A stretch of 64,000 bases of DNA, taken from Mimachlamys varia. Taxonomy: Eukaryota > Mollusca > Bivalvia > Pectinida > Pectinidae. The stretch covers positions 12,903,625 to 12,967,624 of the forward strand of contig OX392542.1 in assembly GCA_947623455.1 (NCBI GenBank), written 5' to 3'. Below the pieces are notes generated by a model, which had not been told where the DNA came from, did no database searches, and saw nothing but the letters and a program-made list of their open reading frames with translations. Position 1 is the first letter of the stretch. Each line of letters opens with the position of its first letter. Positions 1 to 13,400 of this stretch are shown piece after piece. A program made the position numbers and the translations under genes.

Positions 1-3000
1 GGAAGTGCCCTGAAGAACAATGCCACGACTATAATGCTGAAGGAGGCTACACCAATGGGAGCAGACATGGTTTATTATGACGATTTTCTAGGTGATGGAG
101 ACTTCGACGCTGAAGGGAAACCTGTGGTTTGTTCATTATTATGCAAATAATTATATCCGAGTCGATACATACATAATCTCGATTATTTATTTAAAGAGTT
201 GAAAGTATAGATTGTAGGGCAGTGATAACTTACCTGCACTCCCATATGAAATATGAAAATTTCAAATACCCACAAAATCTAATTATTAAAATTCACCAGC
301 TTCATTGTTACATAGTTGATTTAAAACTTAATATATATGATTTTCATACAATGTAAGAGTTAAAAGTGTTTGGCAGTTTGCATATGAAAATGAGTTGTTT
401 CAATTGATTTTACATGATGCACGGTCTAGTGGTAGGACGCCGGGCTCGTAATCGAAGGGTTGCGGGTTCGAGTCCCGGTCATGGCACTTGTGTTGTATCC
501 TTGAGCAAGATACTTATCTCTACTTGTCCAAGTCTACACAGCTGTAATGAGTATGAGTACGCAAATGATACATATATGCAATTATAACTAATGTCAGTAT
601 GGATAACACATATTCATTCCTCGCTGTATACCACCAGGATGTGCCGGTTGTTTTACAGAAATACGGCGAGGATCGTTTGTTCACAACCGCTATGGCCGCT
701 AATGCTCTCATTACTATTTGGACGTCGTTTGAGGAGAAATCTGGAACGTTGGCCTGGAATCAAAGTAAAAAAATCTTATGGTTTTCGACTCGTCTTTCTT
801 CATGAGTATGACATACTTAATATATCATTTCTTCTATGTTGTTTCATTTTACTTATTTTACGGGATAGTACAGCGCATGACTAAACTTATCAAAGGTTTT
901 CTTATAAGTTATGTAGTCAGTAACTGACCCCCTTTAACAATATACATTTATCGCATCGAGGACCTTTTCAACACACACTAAATAGAAACAATACTTGCCT
1001 CATCAGTAATTTCCTTTATTGTATAAAACAAAACAACGTCTGGAACTTAACAAAGCATTTCAAATATTTAAAATAGACTCTAGACTTGCTTTTTATTTGT
1101 TTGTTAGTTTTTCATTTGTCAATTGTAATAGTTACCATAAAGACAGTACAGGTGAACCGAAATTAACTCCACCATTCAAGAAGCCAGTTTGCAAAGGCAC
1201 AAGCAATATGACTTACGAAGCGGTGGAAATTGTCGCCGCAATTAAATAAACTGACCCTCTATATAACCTGTGGCGCCCTCTAACGTAACAAAGTGACCAT
1301 CTATAGCAAAAATAGAGGGTCACCACGTGACGACTCTCAACAAATGATTTCAGGACATTCTAGTCCGAGGTGCGATAGATTTTGTTATCCAAAAAAAATC
1401 GGAGAATGCCAAAGCGTCAACAAAACCATAATCCGAACTCAAAATCGATTAAACTAGGGGCAAAGTAGGAACAAAGGAAAGATTTACATGGAGACTCTCG
1501 TAAAAGCCCAAGAGAATAAGACCAGGGCCCGTATTCATGAAACCGTTCTCAAGCTCAAGCACCGTTTCTGTGCTCAAGCCAGCTTTTTTGAAACTTACCT
1601 AAAATATGTCAACGATCAAGAAGTCAATTCTAAAAGTTGAAATTTGTTTTCTGCTTCATAGATCTTCATTTTCCCAAAATAATTTGATAAAATATGAGTT
1701 CTTAAATAAATTATAACCAGAACAAGAAATCAATGTTGAGCACAAATTCCATGCTTGGGCATGAGAATGGTTTCATGAATATGGGCCCCGGTGTTCCGGA
1801 AGAGTAAGCGTTTTCTGCTTCATCGACGACACCCGACATGTAAATCTTCGTCAAATCCAAGTAAGCATCAATCCTCAAAATGAGAACCGAGTCATCATTG
1901 TCATCACAACAAGTAAACACATTTACAAGCAAACTCAAAGACGTCCATCTTCATATCACACAAAGATACAGAATATTTCTCGATTAGATCAAGATGGCGA
2001 CCATAAAAATTGCCCATAGTCTTCATCAACATCCATCTCTCGAATTCCTGTGCCGTAAGTTTGTTCGTCAGCAGTTGATATCTATCACGAAAATCTCGAT
2101 ATTCAGAGCAAGCCCTAGAATAACTAATCAACTGCGACATGTAAACACCATAGGATGGAGAAGCAGGGATGTTACTATCAAGAAAGGGAAAGTTCACGAT
2201 CGGAAGTCTATTTCTCATATGTGAAAATAACTGCAATTCCATTTCCTAAAATAACTACGGTCTTCATTTGTGGAACGCCATACAACAATGTACTCGACTG
2301 TGACAGGTAGACATGACCATGAGCTAAACGCGCATTTAATTTGTTTCAGGTGTAAAAGGTCGTTAAGTATAAATAACGAAATTGTTTTAGCGAATACTTT
2401 GGGGGAAATATGTTGACAGTGATAATACAATATTTGAGAAGTCCGTCTTCACTAGATGTATTATAATATTTTGTGTAAGTTGTTATGATTATATCATATA
2501 AACTTATGATTAAGTTATGTGTTGAATTAAGAGAAGTTTTCGTCCTTCCTTTCAGCTACACCAAAGCAGGTCAAGGAAACAGTTTCACGCGCGGTGAAGT
2601 TCCTGGATACCTACATATTGTCCGGGGAATACAAACCATGGAATGCGTTCTTTTCTGGCTCCGTCAAGGGCTCAGGGGTAAACTGTTAAGATACTGTCAG
2701 CATTTGTGTTTTAGCGGTGGTCTTATGTTGTCGATTTGTTGTTCTCATTGGTGTGTAGCGCCAACACTGATACATGCTACAGATACCGCAATACCTATGC
2801 AGTTTTTGTTCCTGCTTATAATGACATAAGCGTCTGGCAAAATGATTCACATTCACTAATTGTGTGTGAACCCAGTACTTCCAACAAAGTTAGTAGCCAA
2901 CTAAAAGCTTATCGAAAACAAGGAAAGAAAGTTGTTGTGTCTTCTTGTTTCGAAAACTACAAACACGTTTATATTTTATTTCATTGAGTTAAGGTTCATT

Positions 3001-3486
3001 TACGCTCTTTGTCATTTCATATACAATATATGAAGTCAGAACTAATCTACTGGATACAATTTATAATTTATATCCTAAATGTGTCACTGTTGAGCTTGAT
3101 ATTGTAGGATAATAAGGTATATTGATATATGCATACCTAAAATATCTGTGTTGGAATACATCCGATTTGCAGTTATATAGTTTCTTTTTTATAAAAATGC
3201 AATGCTTTTACTTCAGACTTCTTGGACCGAATATCCATTGAATCGATACGAGTATTTCAACGGCACAAAGGTCCCGTCAGATCATCATTACCACTCTCCT
3301 ACGATCCGGGGGATGCAAGGAGTTCCGAACGAAACCTGGTACAAACAAGAAGAGGCGAAAATGAGATCCCCAATTGATTTCCATGGTTTTAATAATCAGA
3401 ATCGTTACTTCCCCTTCTGGTCCTCTGAACCGTACACGTACGCTGTCACTATGTTAGCTCTGTCAACGTTCAGCAATATCGTATGA
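1..3486 (+). CDS. Copy A of tandem secreted-glycoprotein family, 3' part only (exons 6-9)
   Basis: This is the 3' end of a gene that starts before the window. Exons by alignment to copy B: exon 6 (from its tenth codon) 1-126, exon 7 659-764, exon 8 2556-2677, exon 9 3217-3486 with stop TGA. Phases match copies B and C (exon 7 leaves one base, exon 8 starts with two), and all internal junctions are AG/GT. The coding sequence is open across the joins. Product: the C-terminal ~220 residues of a secreted protein of unknown function, including sequons NAT, NQT, NGT and NET. Intron 6 is shorter than in B and carries a SINE. Intron 7 is longer because of a dispersed repeat with a nested small transposon. 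No damage is seen, so it is probably functional. The 5' exons cannot be judged. Confidence 0.8.
415..560 (+). repeat. tRNA-derived SINE in intron 6 of copy A
   Basis: The head resembles a tRNA: an A-box-like TAGTGGTAGGACGCC, then a B box GGGTTCGAGTCCC. A body beginning CCTTGAGCAAGATACTTATC and containing CAGCTGTAATGAGTA follows, of the kind seen in conserved-core SINEs of animals. The arms do not form a full acceptor stem with a plain tRNA end, so I call a SINE rather than a tRNA gene. It is absent from the matching introns of copies B and C. Confidence 0.7.
1389..2225 (+). repeat. Dispersed repeat R1 inserted in intron 7 of copy A
   Basis: It begins with GAGAATGCCAAAGCGTCAAC and ends near CGATCGGAAGTC. 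The same sequence recurs, whole or in part and in both orientations, at about 10656, 11485, 22192, 23050, 30855, 33990, 36017, 37045 and 38885. Copy B's intron 7 lacks it: the flanks TCCGAGGTGCGATA and TCATATGTGAAA are close together there. It has no long reading frame, so it looks like a non-autonomous element. Confidence 0.7.
1525..1788 (+). mobile_element. 264-bp inverted-repeat transposon nested in R1
   Basis: Ends GGGCCCGTATTCATGAAAC and its near-perfect reverse complement form inverted repeats of about 27 bp. The unbroken R1 sequence elsewhere reads AAGACCAGGTGTTCCGG at this point, so the insertion is clear. It has no coding capacity (MITE type). The target duplication is short and ambiguous, so no superfamily is named. 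Confidence 0.75.
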
Positions 3487-6400
3487 ACTTTCTATACTGG
3501 TATTTGGCATCACACATTTCTGAAGAATAAATGAAACTAAATTACGTAATCAGATTTGTTTCGGTGTTATTTTGTAAGTGATTTAAATTTTATCCGGGAT
3601 CAACATGAATAAAAAATGACACACACATGCTGCACCTTTTAAATTTATTAATAGATACATTATGCCGAAATAAATGAATTAAACTGCATCATACAGCTGT
3701 TTTGTTTTCTTTACTTTGCTACTGGAAAGTAACTAGGTCTAATCCGTCGAAGTCACAACCGATCGGGTCCAGTAAGTTGATCGGAACTATTCTCAACTTC
3801 CAATTCATTACATATTAAATCCTGCAGCAGTTTCTCGTCAATATCTACTTCTGATGCCATTACCTCAAGATCATCTTTTCCCAATAGACAAGTTCCAGCA
3901 GACAACAACAATGCCGAGCCTCCAATGCTATTGGGCAAAGGGGGAGTTAAAACAAATTAACGAAAGTATATAAAGGCCTCTTTCAAAATGTAATAAAAAG
4001 AAAATTCAATGGTTTGCCATTTAATATCAAATTTATTTCACGAGTATGGCAGATTTGTTTTATATTTTCACGAGTGCGTAGCCGTGGCACTGCTCAAATG
4101 AAATAAAATGTGGCTTTGGAGGCTCCATAGCCTTTTATCTTACTAATTCACCCCTGATAGTCATTTTCGATTATTTGAAATGGAAGAGTTCAAGTTCGTC
4201 TTCAGGGGTTAATGATTTAATTGGATATGCCTTTTTGCTATTTTGTTATAACAATGTGCTTATTGGAAATAATAATATTTTCATTTTTTTCGGCATACTG
4301 TATCTATGATAAAATTTAAAAGGTGCAGCATATGTGTGTTACGTCATCTTTCAGTCAGTAACTTGTATTTGAGGGAATGATTCTTAAGTTTTGGGCGGTT
4401 TGTTCATCATCTATAAGAAAAATACCTACATAAATAAGAGCGAACTATATAATTTGGGAAAACAACAATATCATAAATGTCTTTCAGAAAAGAATGGCAA
4501 CATCTTGCATAGTCTTCTGCTAAAGTCGTATTTTCTGGTTCGCTTCCCAAACACGACAAACGATGAGGCTTGCAACTTACATCACTGTAAATACAAAAGT
4601 CAGGATATTTGTGAGGAAACACCTTCTTTTGTGTTTTCACAAAGTATCTTACAAGGTGCTGAATAGTTGCTTACAATCATGTATTTGTATTGTCGTTACT
4701 TTCTTGGCCAAACCTCGCGTAATGAGAGGTCAAGGACGTTGTGTCACGATAGTATTGAATGGTAGTGTACAGGGTTGCAAAATCAAATGTTTAAAAACAT
4801 TTTTGACGAGGATGTTGGAGATTTTTTAAGACGATATTTCGAATTTTTAAAAATCTATATCCCGTTTTTTCCTCTCCATGAGTATAAAGTGTCACCGTTA
4901 GTCTTGCCCTGATTAAATTTTAATGGGTAATAAGAATGGTAGTAAGATGTTTTGTAAATGCTTGGTTGAGCAAACGTTGACGTTTTTAATATGCCCATTA
5001 GTATGCTATGTTGTTGCACTTCGGTTGCACAAAGATTTACATGGCGGGTGTTATCGATAAAGTAGAAGTGGAAGCCTCTTCCAGGACACATGTTTTTTCC
5101 TTTGTTAGTATTTGATCACTAGTCTGTCGTTTTATAAGTCGGATCATGGCTTCGTTATTCTCCGGACCATTTTTCATTGCTTTTTGGTAAAATTAATCTT
5201 TTTCGGTCAGTAACTTGTATCTGACAAAACGAATCCTACGTTTTGACGATGTTTGCTCATCACCTCAAAAAATAATGCATGTAGATGTTGTTTATTATAA
5301 TGCTTATATACCCAATGATTATCATAGCTAGCGAAATGCTGCCGAGAATGTTTGCACTATTTTAGATCTAACTGTGCATCTATTCCTATCTTACTGTCAT
5401 ATGAGGAAGAACCTGTTGTAGATCTTAGAACGTCTGGTAATGAAAACCATGAATAACTAGTTGTTTAGATAGTGTATTTGTCTTATACCGACGTACTCGA
5501 ACTTAGATTCCCAGACCTAGTATGAAGATGCACTGATCAGCAGCAATACCTCGTTGATTTACTTTCCCTGTGTGCGCTCCAATGCTAACAAGATCGAATT
5601 ATATAATTTGGGAAAACAAAATCTTGATCATAAATGTTTTTCATGAAGATGACGTAACACACACATGATGTTATGCCAACTCACTTCATACTCTTCGGCT
5701 ATGAGGGTGTTTTCTGTATCGCATTTTATCATGACCAACGATGAGGCTTTTAACATAAATCACTGTAACAATATCGGGACATTTTGGAGGAAACAGCTTT
5801 TGTTCAAAGATAGCATACAGCCATGTATTTGTATCGTCGTCCACCTCGCATAATAAGAGATCAACGACGATGCAACACATTAGTATGAGGTATAGTATTG
5901 TACAGGGTGACAAAATAAAATGTTTTAAACATTTTTGACGAGGGGTGTGGAAGATTGATTAGAAGTTTTTTTCAAAATACTCATCACGTTTACCCCACAT
6001 CATGAGCATACAGTTTCACAATATGACTGTAGTCCTTAAATTTTAATTGTACTTAGTAGGGTGGTAGTAAGACGTTTTGTGAAGGCTTGGTTGAGAAATC
6101 AGCAGAGACATCGACGTTTTTTAATATGTTCTTTAGTATGCCATGCCGATATGATTGTTAATACCTCACTTCTCACTTTGAGGACGGGACCTTTACTTAG
6201 TTATGATTTAGATTAACATGATGGGTGTCGTCGATGAAGCAGAAGACGCTTACCCTTCTAGGACACATGGTCTTATTTTCTGGTATATTAAATATCAAGA
6301 GTCTCCCTATAAATCGTCGGATTATGATTTTGTTGGCGCTTTGGTATTTATTCAATTTACTTTTTTACACGATCAAACATAGCGGATATCCACGATGAAG

Positions 6401-6884
6401 CAGAAGACCAAGACATTTCTTTGACACCTGATCTTATTCTCTTGCACTTTTCAAAAGAATACATCTTTCATTTGCTCATATCTTGTTCCGGATTTACTTG
6501 ATTTTGAGTTCGGATCATGGTTTTGTTGACGCTTTGGTATTCTATTGACTTTTTTACATGATTAATGCTTTCATTTGCTCATATCTTGTTCCGGATTTAG
6601 TTGATTTTGAGTTCGAATTATGGTTTTGTTGACGCTTTGGTATTCTCTAGGACTCACACAACTAAATAATTTACTATATGTGTTTACTAAGCTTTCGAGC
6701 AACTGCCTAGATTCACAGATACATACATGACAAAGGCTTCAAGGGGCATTTCATGAGGAGTTTACTGGCATGCGTCTGCTTCGGCAACCGGAAATTTACA
6801 TATCAAACGTATATTGTTCCGGATTTACTTGATTTTGAGTTCCGATTATGATCTTGTTGGCATTCCCTGCTTACTGTGTATACT
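3487..6884. other. Spacer between copies A and B
   Basis: No gene is seen. 3640-5100 aligns with the spacer after copy B (15280-17100), showing that gene and spacer were duplicated together. 4500-5000 and 5690-6130 are two related copies of a dispersed repeat, R2, that also occurs near 35100 and 39460. 6130-6870 holds several - strand tail fragments of R1 (for example TTGAGTTCGGATCATGG at about 6506 and again at about 6606). Confidence 0.6.
3536..3541 (+). promoter_or_regulatory. Polyadenylation signal, copy A
   Basis: AATAAA 50 bases after the stop codon of copy A. The equivalent place in copy B also has AATAAA. Confidence 0.55.
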
Positions 6885-7015
6885 ATATATGATAAGGTAT
6901 TGAGACTAAATTCTGACCTTGTCTGTCAAAGATAAGAAAGGTATAAAAACCGGATACATTCAGAACTCGACCCTTGCAGGAGTGAAATAGGACAGGGATC
7001 GGCTGGTCGTACACC
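6885..7015 (+). promoter_or_regulatory. Core promoter of copy B
   Basis: TATAAAAA at 6942-6949, 74 bases before the ATG. GATAAG sites are at 6891-6896 and 6931-6936, the second directly before TATA. The whole block is conserved at the same spacing before copy C, and sequence similarity between the two spacers rises here. GATA-type sites beside TATA suggest GATA-factor control, which in animals is often gut- or blood-specific. The tissue is inference. Confidence 0.65.
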
Positions 7016-7465
7016 ATGGAAAGAATGGATATAATATTGGTCGTATTAGGATTAATTACCGTTATAGCTAGTCCGACTAGTGGTGACGTGAACAAGACTG
7101 TTACAGAACTATTTAAAAGGATCAAATTGATGCAGGTTCAAAGGAATGTTCCACCAATACCACCATTGGTCTGGGGAAAATTCCGAGGAATTTATGAAAG
7201 TGATGTCCGTCAGTATTTTCACGGTAACCCCGATATGAGCGCGTTACGTTACGAGTTCGAAGTGTTCGACAATAATATGTTTGCAACTGCTTGGATAACA
7301 TCATGCCTTTTAGAAGCCCATCGATATGGAAAAGCACCGAAGCCTTCTGAAGAGCAAATCAATATATCTATAGAGATCTTAATGAACAATCATAACGACA
7401 AAAACACCAATTATACCAACTCAATCATGGCATTTTGGCCCCAGGAGTACGATGATTCATATCAA
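7016..7465 (+). CDS. Copy B exon 1: signal peptide and first helical motif
   Basis: 150 codons ending in phase 0 at a consensus donor GTAAGT. It encodes the signal peptide, a PPIPPLVWG stretch at 46-54, and the first copy of the recurring motif around FDNNMFATAW (84-93). It contains the only cysteine of the protein (97). Sequons are at 26, 116 and 132. Copy C lacks the sequon at 26 (Asp-Thr-Thr replaces Asn-Lys-Thr). Confidence 0.85.
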
Positions 7466-10400
7466 GTAAGTCTATAGAGAGGTTTATGGAAGCTAGATAG
7501 GGCGCTTGTCAGATGATTGATATTTCAAAAATTAACAACGCACTACGATTTTATGTATGATATAAGATATATACGATTGTATATCATACATGATCATTTT
7601 AATATTTTCAATGAATAGCTTAAAGGTCCAATATACGTAACTTTCGGCAAAACTTGAAGCGAAAATCAAGCCTAGTACCTTATTATATTTATAGATTTAG
7701 TTAAGATTAACTGATATCAGCAATATTCAAGATGAATTCTTACGCGGTTACCGGTACAGCAGTACTCACGTTTACTTCATTTTGGGCTTATTTTTGCACG
7801 GTTATCCACTGGATTTTTTTTCAGAATTTTTCAGAATCTCGAAAAATCTCATGAAGTTACGTATATTGGGCCTTTAATATTCAAGTTCTACAATATTTCA
7901 ATGTCTCAGTCGGATATACTTTTTCTTACTTCAGATGCCCTCCTTTATCTTTTCTGTTTCTAACGACTCTGGGATAAAACTCTTCATGTGAGTTAATGCA
8001 GTATTAAAGTAGTTTTAGTTTTTTCGCTGCTGTGTTCTCCCAGTCGTTTACATCGCCTTGTATTCTGGAGAGTATATGCGATAAATAACAAATTTTAGAG
8101 ACATTTCGCTTCATTATAAACACAAAAATCTTTTTTTCTAGAATTGTATGAGGCTGACATGACGGTTTACAATATGTTTGTGTTCGTTTTATTTAGGCCT
8201 GGGTCAGCTCTCCTATCAACTTGCTGGCCATGTTTAATGCCACTGATCTCGTTAACTGGAATGCAGTATACGAAGAAATGGAGAAGTTGGGACTGAAGGA
8301 CGTCGTCGATATCATGAAAAGACTTCTAGCTTCAAAGTAAATATGATTTCATATTACTTTGATATTTACCGATCTGTTAATATTGTAAGCTGGAATAATA
8401 TTCAATAAGAGTTTATTTATGTCACAATATGTTCAGTGTTTATACCAATTAGATGGCAGTTACGGTGGAATTGGTGAAATTACTTGATTATTACGCAATT
8501 GCTTTACTGATGTTACTCGTATGTTTGATACATATGTCGATGATGCATGTTTAATTTAAAGCATCTTCAAGATGTAAATAATGCCATAATTTAAATGTCA
8601 AATTAGATTTGAGTTTGTTATTATAATTTCAGATCAGGCTACGAACACGTGTTCCGGATACCTCCAGACTTTGACGACACATCTGTTAACCTTGGTCTAG
8701 GATCACTGTTGAAGGAAGCCATTGTAGATTTCCCGCAATCCAATGCGCTGTGGCAGTCCCGGAACTCCAACCTGTCCTCCGTATTCAGCGCTATCAAACA
8801 CTACGCCTACCGACCTCTTTCTGGGAACAAGCGGGTGGATACCATAGATACGAGGACTTACGTCTACATGCGTAAATTCCTGGAACTGTCGAAGTCAAAG
8901 AATGAAGACGTCGCACTGGTGACAACATGGGTTCGTAAATATTTGTCGTCCTGCAGTAGTGCTTAATAACGGATAAAACCCCTCGTTAGTCATGATTATC
9001 CAATTAACAATCTAATTTTGCTTTTAAATAAGTATCATTTTTACTGGATCGCTTTAGTCGTCTTATTCAAATTGATATAATATACATTGTATTGGTGACA
9101 GTTCCACTTTCATGACTATAACATGTCCGTCCGTGTTGTATGTTAACTACAGGTACAGGACCTGGAGGACATTAAAACCCAGTACTACCATGGTGTAGTA
9201 ACCCCGGGTAACGTCAACAACGTCGACATCACCGTGGCCGCCAACGCCTTATTTGGAATCACAAACAGTATTCTGACGGGACTTGTCACGGCGGAGGTCC
9301 TGGAGGATCCCGATATGCAGGTGAAAAATGACGATTTTACTATTGGTTTTGTTTGATTTTTTTTTTTGTTACGTCATATTAACAGCTAAGGGCGATAAAG
9401 TACGGTGGTCTATGTACGCCTTGATTTATACCAAATAAAAAAAAATGGTTTTGTCAGCAGTTTTCTACACATATGCTTTCAGCAACTCATATTTTAAATG
9501 TTAGCAGCACACTCTATTACAACCGTTTTTCGAAAAGTAACAAATTCCCAATAATTGCGCTCATTCACCGGTGATACTTGACCAAATAATACTAAAAGCA
9601 TGTAAAGAGATAAAGGTAGATGATACACAACTACCTGGTTTCGCGGGGGGTGTTAATACCACTCTTCACCTTCAGACGTCAAATGTTATCGAAAGAAATG
9701 TTAATAATTCAACATTCACAAGCTAACACGGCAGTGTCAAAAACAGTTCTGCTTTGTTTTTTGGTATAGTGACAAAAAGAATTGCCCAAACTCGAAAACA
9801 AAAACTTTTTTTCTGAGTTGCTGAAATGTTATTTGTAGGAAACCTCTGACAACAGATGTACTGAGATGTATACCGGGGGTATAACGGTTATCGTACCTGT
9901 CACTTTTAGTATACATATGAAGGATCATAATTACTAGATACAGTTTTACCTCAACAAACCGATATTTAACAGACATTCATTATATGTCTACGTCCTATTA
10001 ACACCCAGGGTCATTTAAAGACGATCTCACTTTGTATGCGATGTGAATCCGTTCGTAAAGCTGTGCATTTAGGGTGGTGCGGTATATTCGTGTAAGCCTT
10101 CTGGCAATTGTCCCGATCTCTAGTCGTTACCCTCCCATAGCTCTGAGCGTCAAGCAGGGAATAGTAATTACCATTGTTAGAGACTTGGTTTGTCTCGGCA
10201 TTGGGACAGAACAAAGTCTTCCTTAGAAGTCCTAACGCTCCACTAAAGGCAGAAGATAATAGGAAGAAAAAAATGTTTAGAAAGAAAAGAAAGATTAGAT
10301 ACCAAATTTAGTCGCCTCTTACGATCATGCAATATGAGCAGCAGGTACAATACCTGCAGGGCAGGTTTCTGTTAAACTATTGCACGGCAGATACATAATT

Positions 10401-13400
10401 TCTTTTTCAACTTAAATATCAATGTATGCATAATTGTTTTTTACTTTGTTATTTGATGCAGCAAATCTACCTGAACACGTCTACAATGATAGCCTTCCAG
10501 ATCAACACCAACTTCTCCGGCAGACCGGACCTGGCTCTGACCTACTACCCGTCAGCTATCGAGTTCTACTGGTTCGTGGCCAGGACGTACAACCAATTAC
10601 TGAGACGTTATACTTATAACGGTCTACCTCATTACGTAAGTATCCTTAACGGGCTGTCTCACCATATCAAATATCGAGATTTTCATGATAGATGTTAGCT
10701 GCTGTCGAACAAACTTACGGCACAGGAATTCGAAAGATGCAGGTTGATGAAGACTATGGTCGCGATCTTGGTCTCATTGAGAAATATTCTTTGTATAATA
10801 TCAAGATGGACGTTTTTAAGTATGCTCATTAGTGTGCTTCTTTGTTATGATTGACAATGATGACCCGGTTCGCAGGACTTGACGTTTACTTGGGTATGAC
10901 CGAGATTTATATGACGGGTGTTGTCGATGAAGCAGAAGACCCTTACTCTTCCGGTATACCTGGTCTTATTCTTTTGTACTTTTACCGGGGTCTCCATGTA
11001 AATCGTTCCTTTGTTCATATTTTGCCTCTAGTTTAATCGATGTAGAGTTCGGAGACGCTTTGGTTTTCTCTTATTTCTTTATATATAAATATTTTCCTAC
11101 TTCTCCGAAGGGTTTTGACCATCTGATTCGCTAAGTATCGATGTTGCTACTTGTTGTTGCTCGATAGTCAGAGTTCCTCAATATAGTGACCGTCAAAGGG
11201 TCGCTGACTAGGTGAAATTTTATGATATTCTTTGGTTTTTTTTCGATAAGTTCAAATTAGGTATAAATGGGAAAACAGTTGTTTAATGATCTACGCGTGT
11301 AAACAACTCTCCGGGAGTTATCAAGTAAATGTCGCCACCCATTTCCATCTTCTCACAATACCATTTTAAAACTCGCTTGATTAAAATGATTTGATGACAT
11401 ACATTGGATAGGAGAAATATCAGCTCTTTCCAATTATATCTATTTTGAAAGACTAATAGCTTAATCAGCGACACCTGGACCGGTGGATAAAAAAATAGAG
11501 AATATCGAAGCGTCAATAAAATCATAATCCGGACTCAAAATTTATTAAACAAGAAGCAAAATACGAAACAAGGAAAGATTTACCTTAAATACAAGATAAT
11601 AAGACTAGGTGTTCTGGAAGAGTAACCGTCTTCTGTTCATCGACGTCACCTGCCATGTAAATCTTGGTCAGATCCAAGTAAACAGCAAAACCTCAAAACG
11701 AGAACCGAGTCATTGTCAATCACAACAATTAAGCATACTAATGAGCATACTCAGAAACAACCATCTTCATATCACACAAAGATACAGATTTTTTTCAGTG
11801 AGACAAAGATGACGACCATAAAACTTGCCCATAGTGTTTATAGTTTGTTTGTCAGCAGTCGACAGTCGAAAATCACGATATTTAAAGCAATCCCTAGAAT
11901 AACGAATCCACTGCGATATGTTAACACCATAGGTTGGAGAAGCAGGGATGTTACTATCAAGGAATGGAAAGTTAACGATCGGAAAATAGAAATCGTCACT
12001 TTAATTGAGGTAAGCAGCTGATGCAGGTGAGTCTATGGTTACATTCATTTCAAGTCTAGAATGTATTATACGATCGACGTGGTAAACAAACTCCGTATTG
12101 TTCATAGACCAGACATCGTCGATATATACAATGTTCGGCAAGATGTTTGTTACCTGTCCTGATTAGCCCGTCCACAAATTCATTTGATATATGAAGGAAT
12201 TCTGACCATTGATCTGCTAGCAACACCGATACATAGCGAATCAGGTAGTCAGAACCATTCGGACTACCTTCCAGTCGGGAAAATCACCAGAAATATGAGC
12301 TTTAAAAGCGTGTACTATCTCCCAACTCTTAATTTCTTTACTGTGTGCATATTTACTACAAACTAAAGTCCTACCTACATACCTTAATAACGTTAACACA
12401 TTTCCACGTATAAAGCAGAAGTTACCTTACAGCGTCAACCTTACTGTAAATCTGTAGATAAATAATCATAAGTGTTTCATTTGTACAGACTATGAAGACG
12501 GCCATGGATATTCTGGGAAGTGCCCTGAAGAACAATGCCACGACTATAATGCTGAAGGAGGCTACACCAATGGGGGCAGACATGGTTTATTATGACGATT
12601 TTCTAGGTGATGGAGATTTCGACGCTGAAGGGAAACTTGTGGTTGGTGCTTCCTTTTTCTTTGGCTACATAGAACTTAAATTTATTATTTAGTTATATAC
12701 ACTGACATCCACAAGTTCCGATACAAGATTTCCGCAAAATACATCATCAAAGTCCATTTAAAAGTTTGATGTTATTACTTCTAAGGATGTTTTTTTGTTT
12801 ATGCTTTATTATTTTTCGAAAGTATAAAGCTCAAATACTCAAAATAGAATATATTCCATTTTGTTCACCTACATTTCATCAATGTATTTCTATGCACTAA
12901 AATTGTGCAAATGAAATAAAAACATTTTAAACATTATCAATAATATGTCGCTACCTTAACCCTCCCCATGACTTGAAGGACTTGAGAGGTATTGTTAATA
13001 ACATGCAATTGTCACTTACAAATGGACTATGTTTAGGAAGTTACAACACTTGTTTTCTTTTTCTGTTTGCCTGCAGCTTAATATGTATGCACAGTGTGTA
13101 GCAAATCTTTCTGATGGCAAAGTAAATACTTGAAGTACTTATCACATCACGCTTACTTATGGCCAATCAGTTTTTATAAATAAAGCTGATATTTTTTTTT
13201 TTGAAGAAATCCAATGGTTTGCCTTAAGAGTAGATTAATGACATTATAGAATTATTGACAACCAGCCAAGTGCAATTTAGTATCGGATAGGGTTTGTTGT
13301 ATAATGAGTTAATTTTTCTATTGCATAACTTATATATATATATTATAGTATTTGACATAAAGTGTAGTTATCACGGCTAGCGCTATCGAGTGCAGCCACA

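Noticed and set aside
420..490. A functional tRNA gene
   Set aside because: The promoter boxes are good, but the end stems do not pair as in a tRNA, and a SINE body follows directly.
2485..2829. A + strand frame of 114 codons over exon 8 of copy A
   Set aside because: It reads exon 8 in the wrong frame and then runs through the intron.
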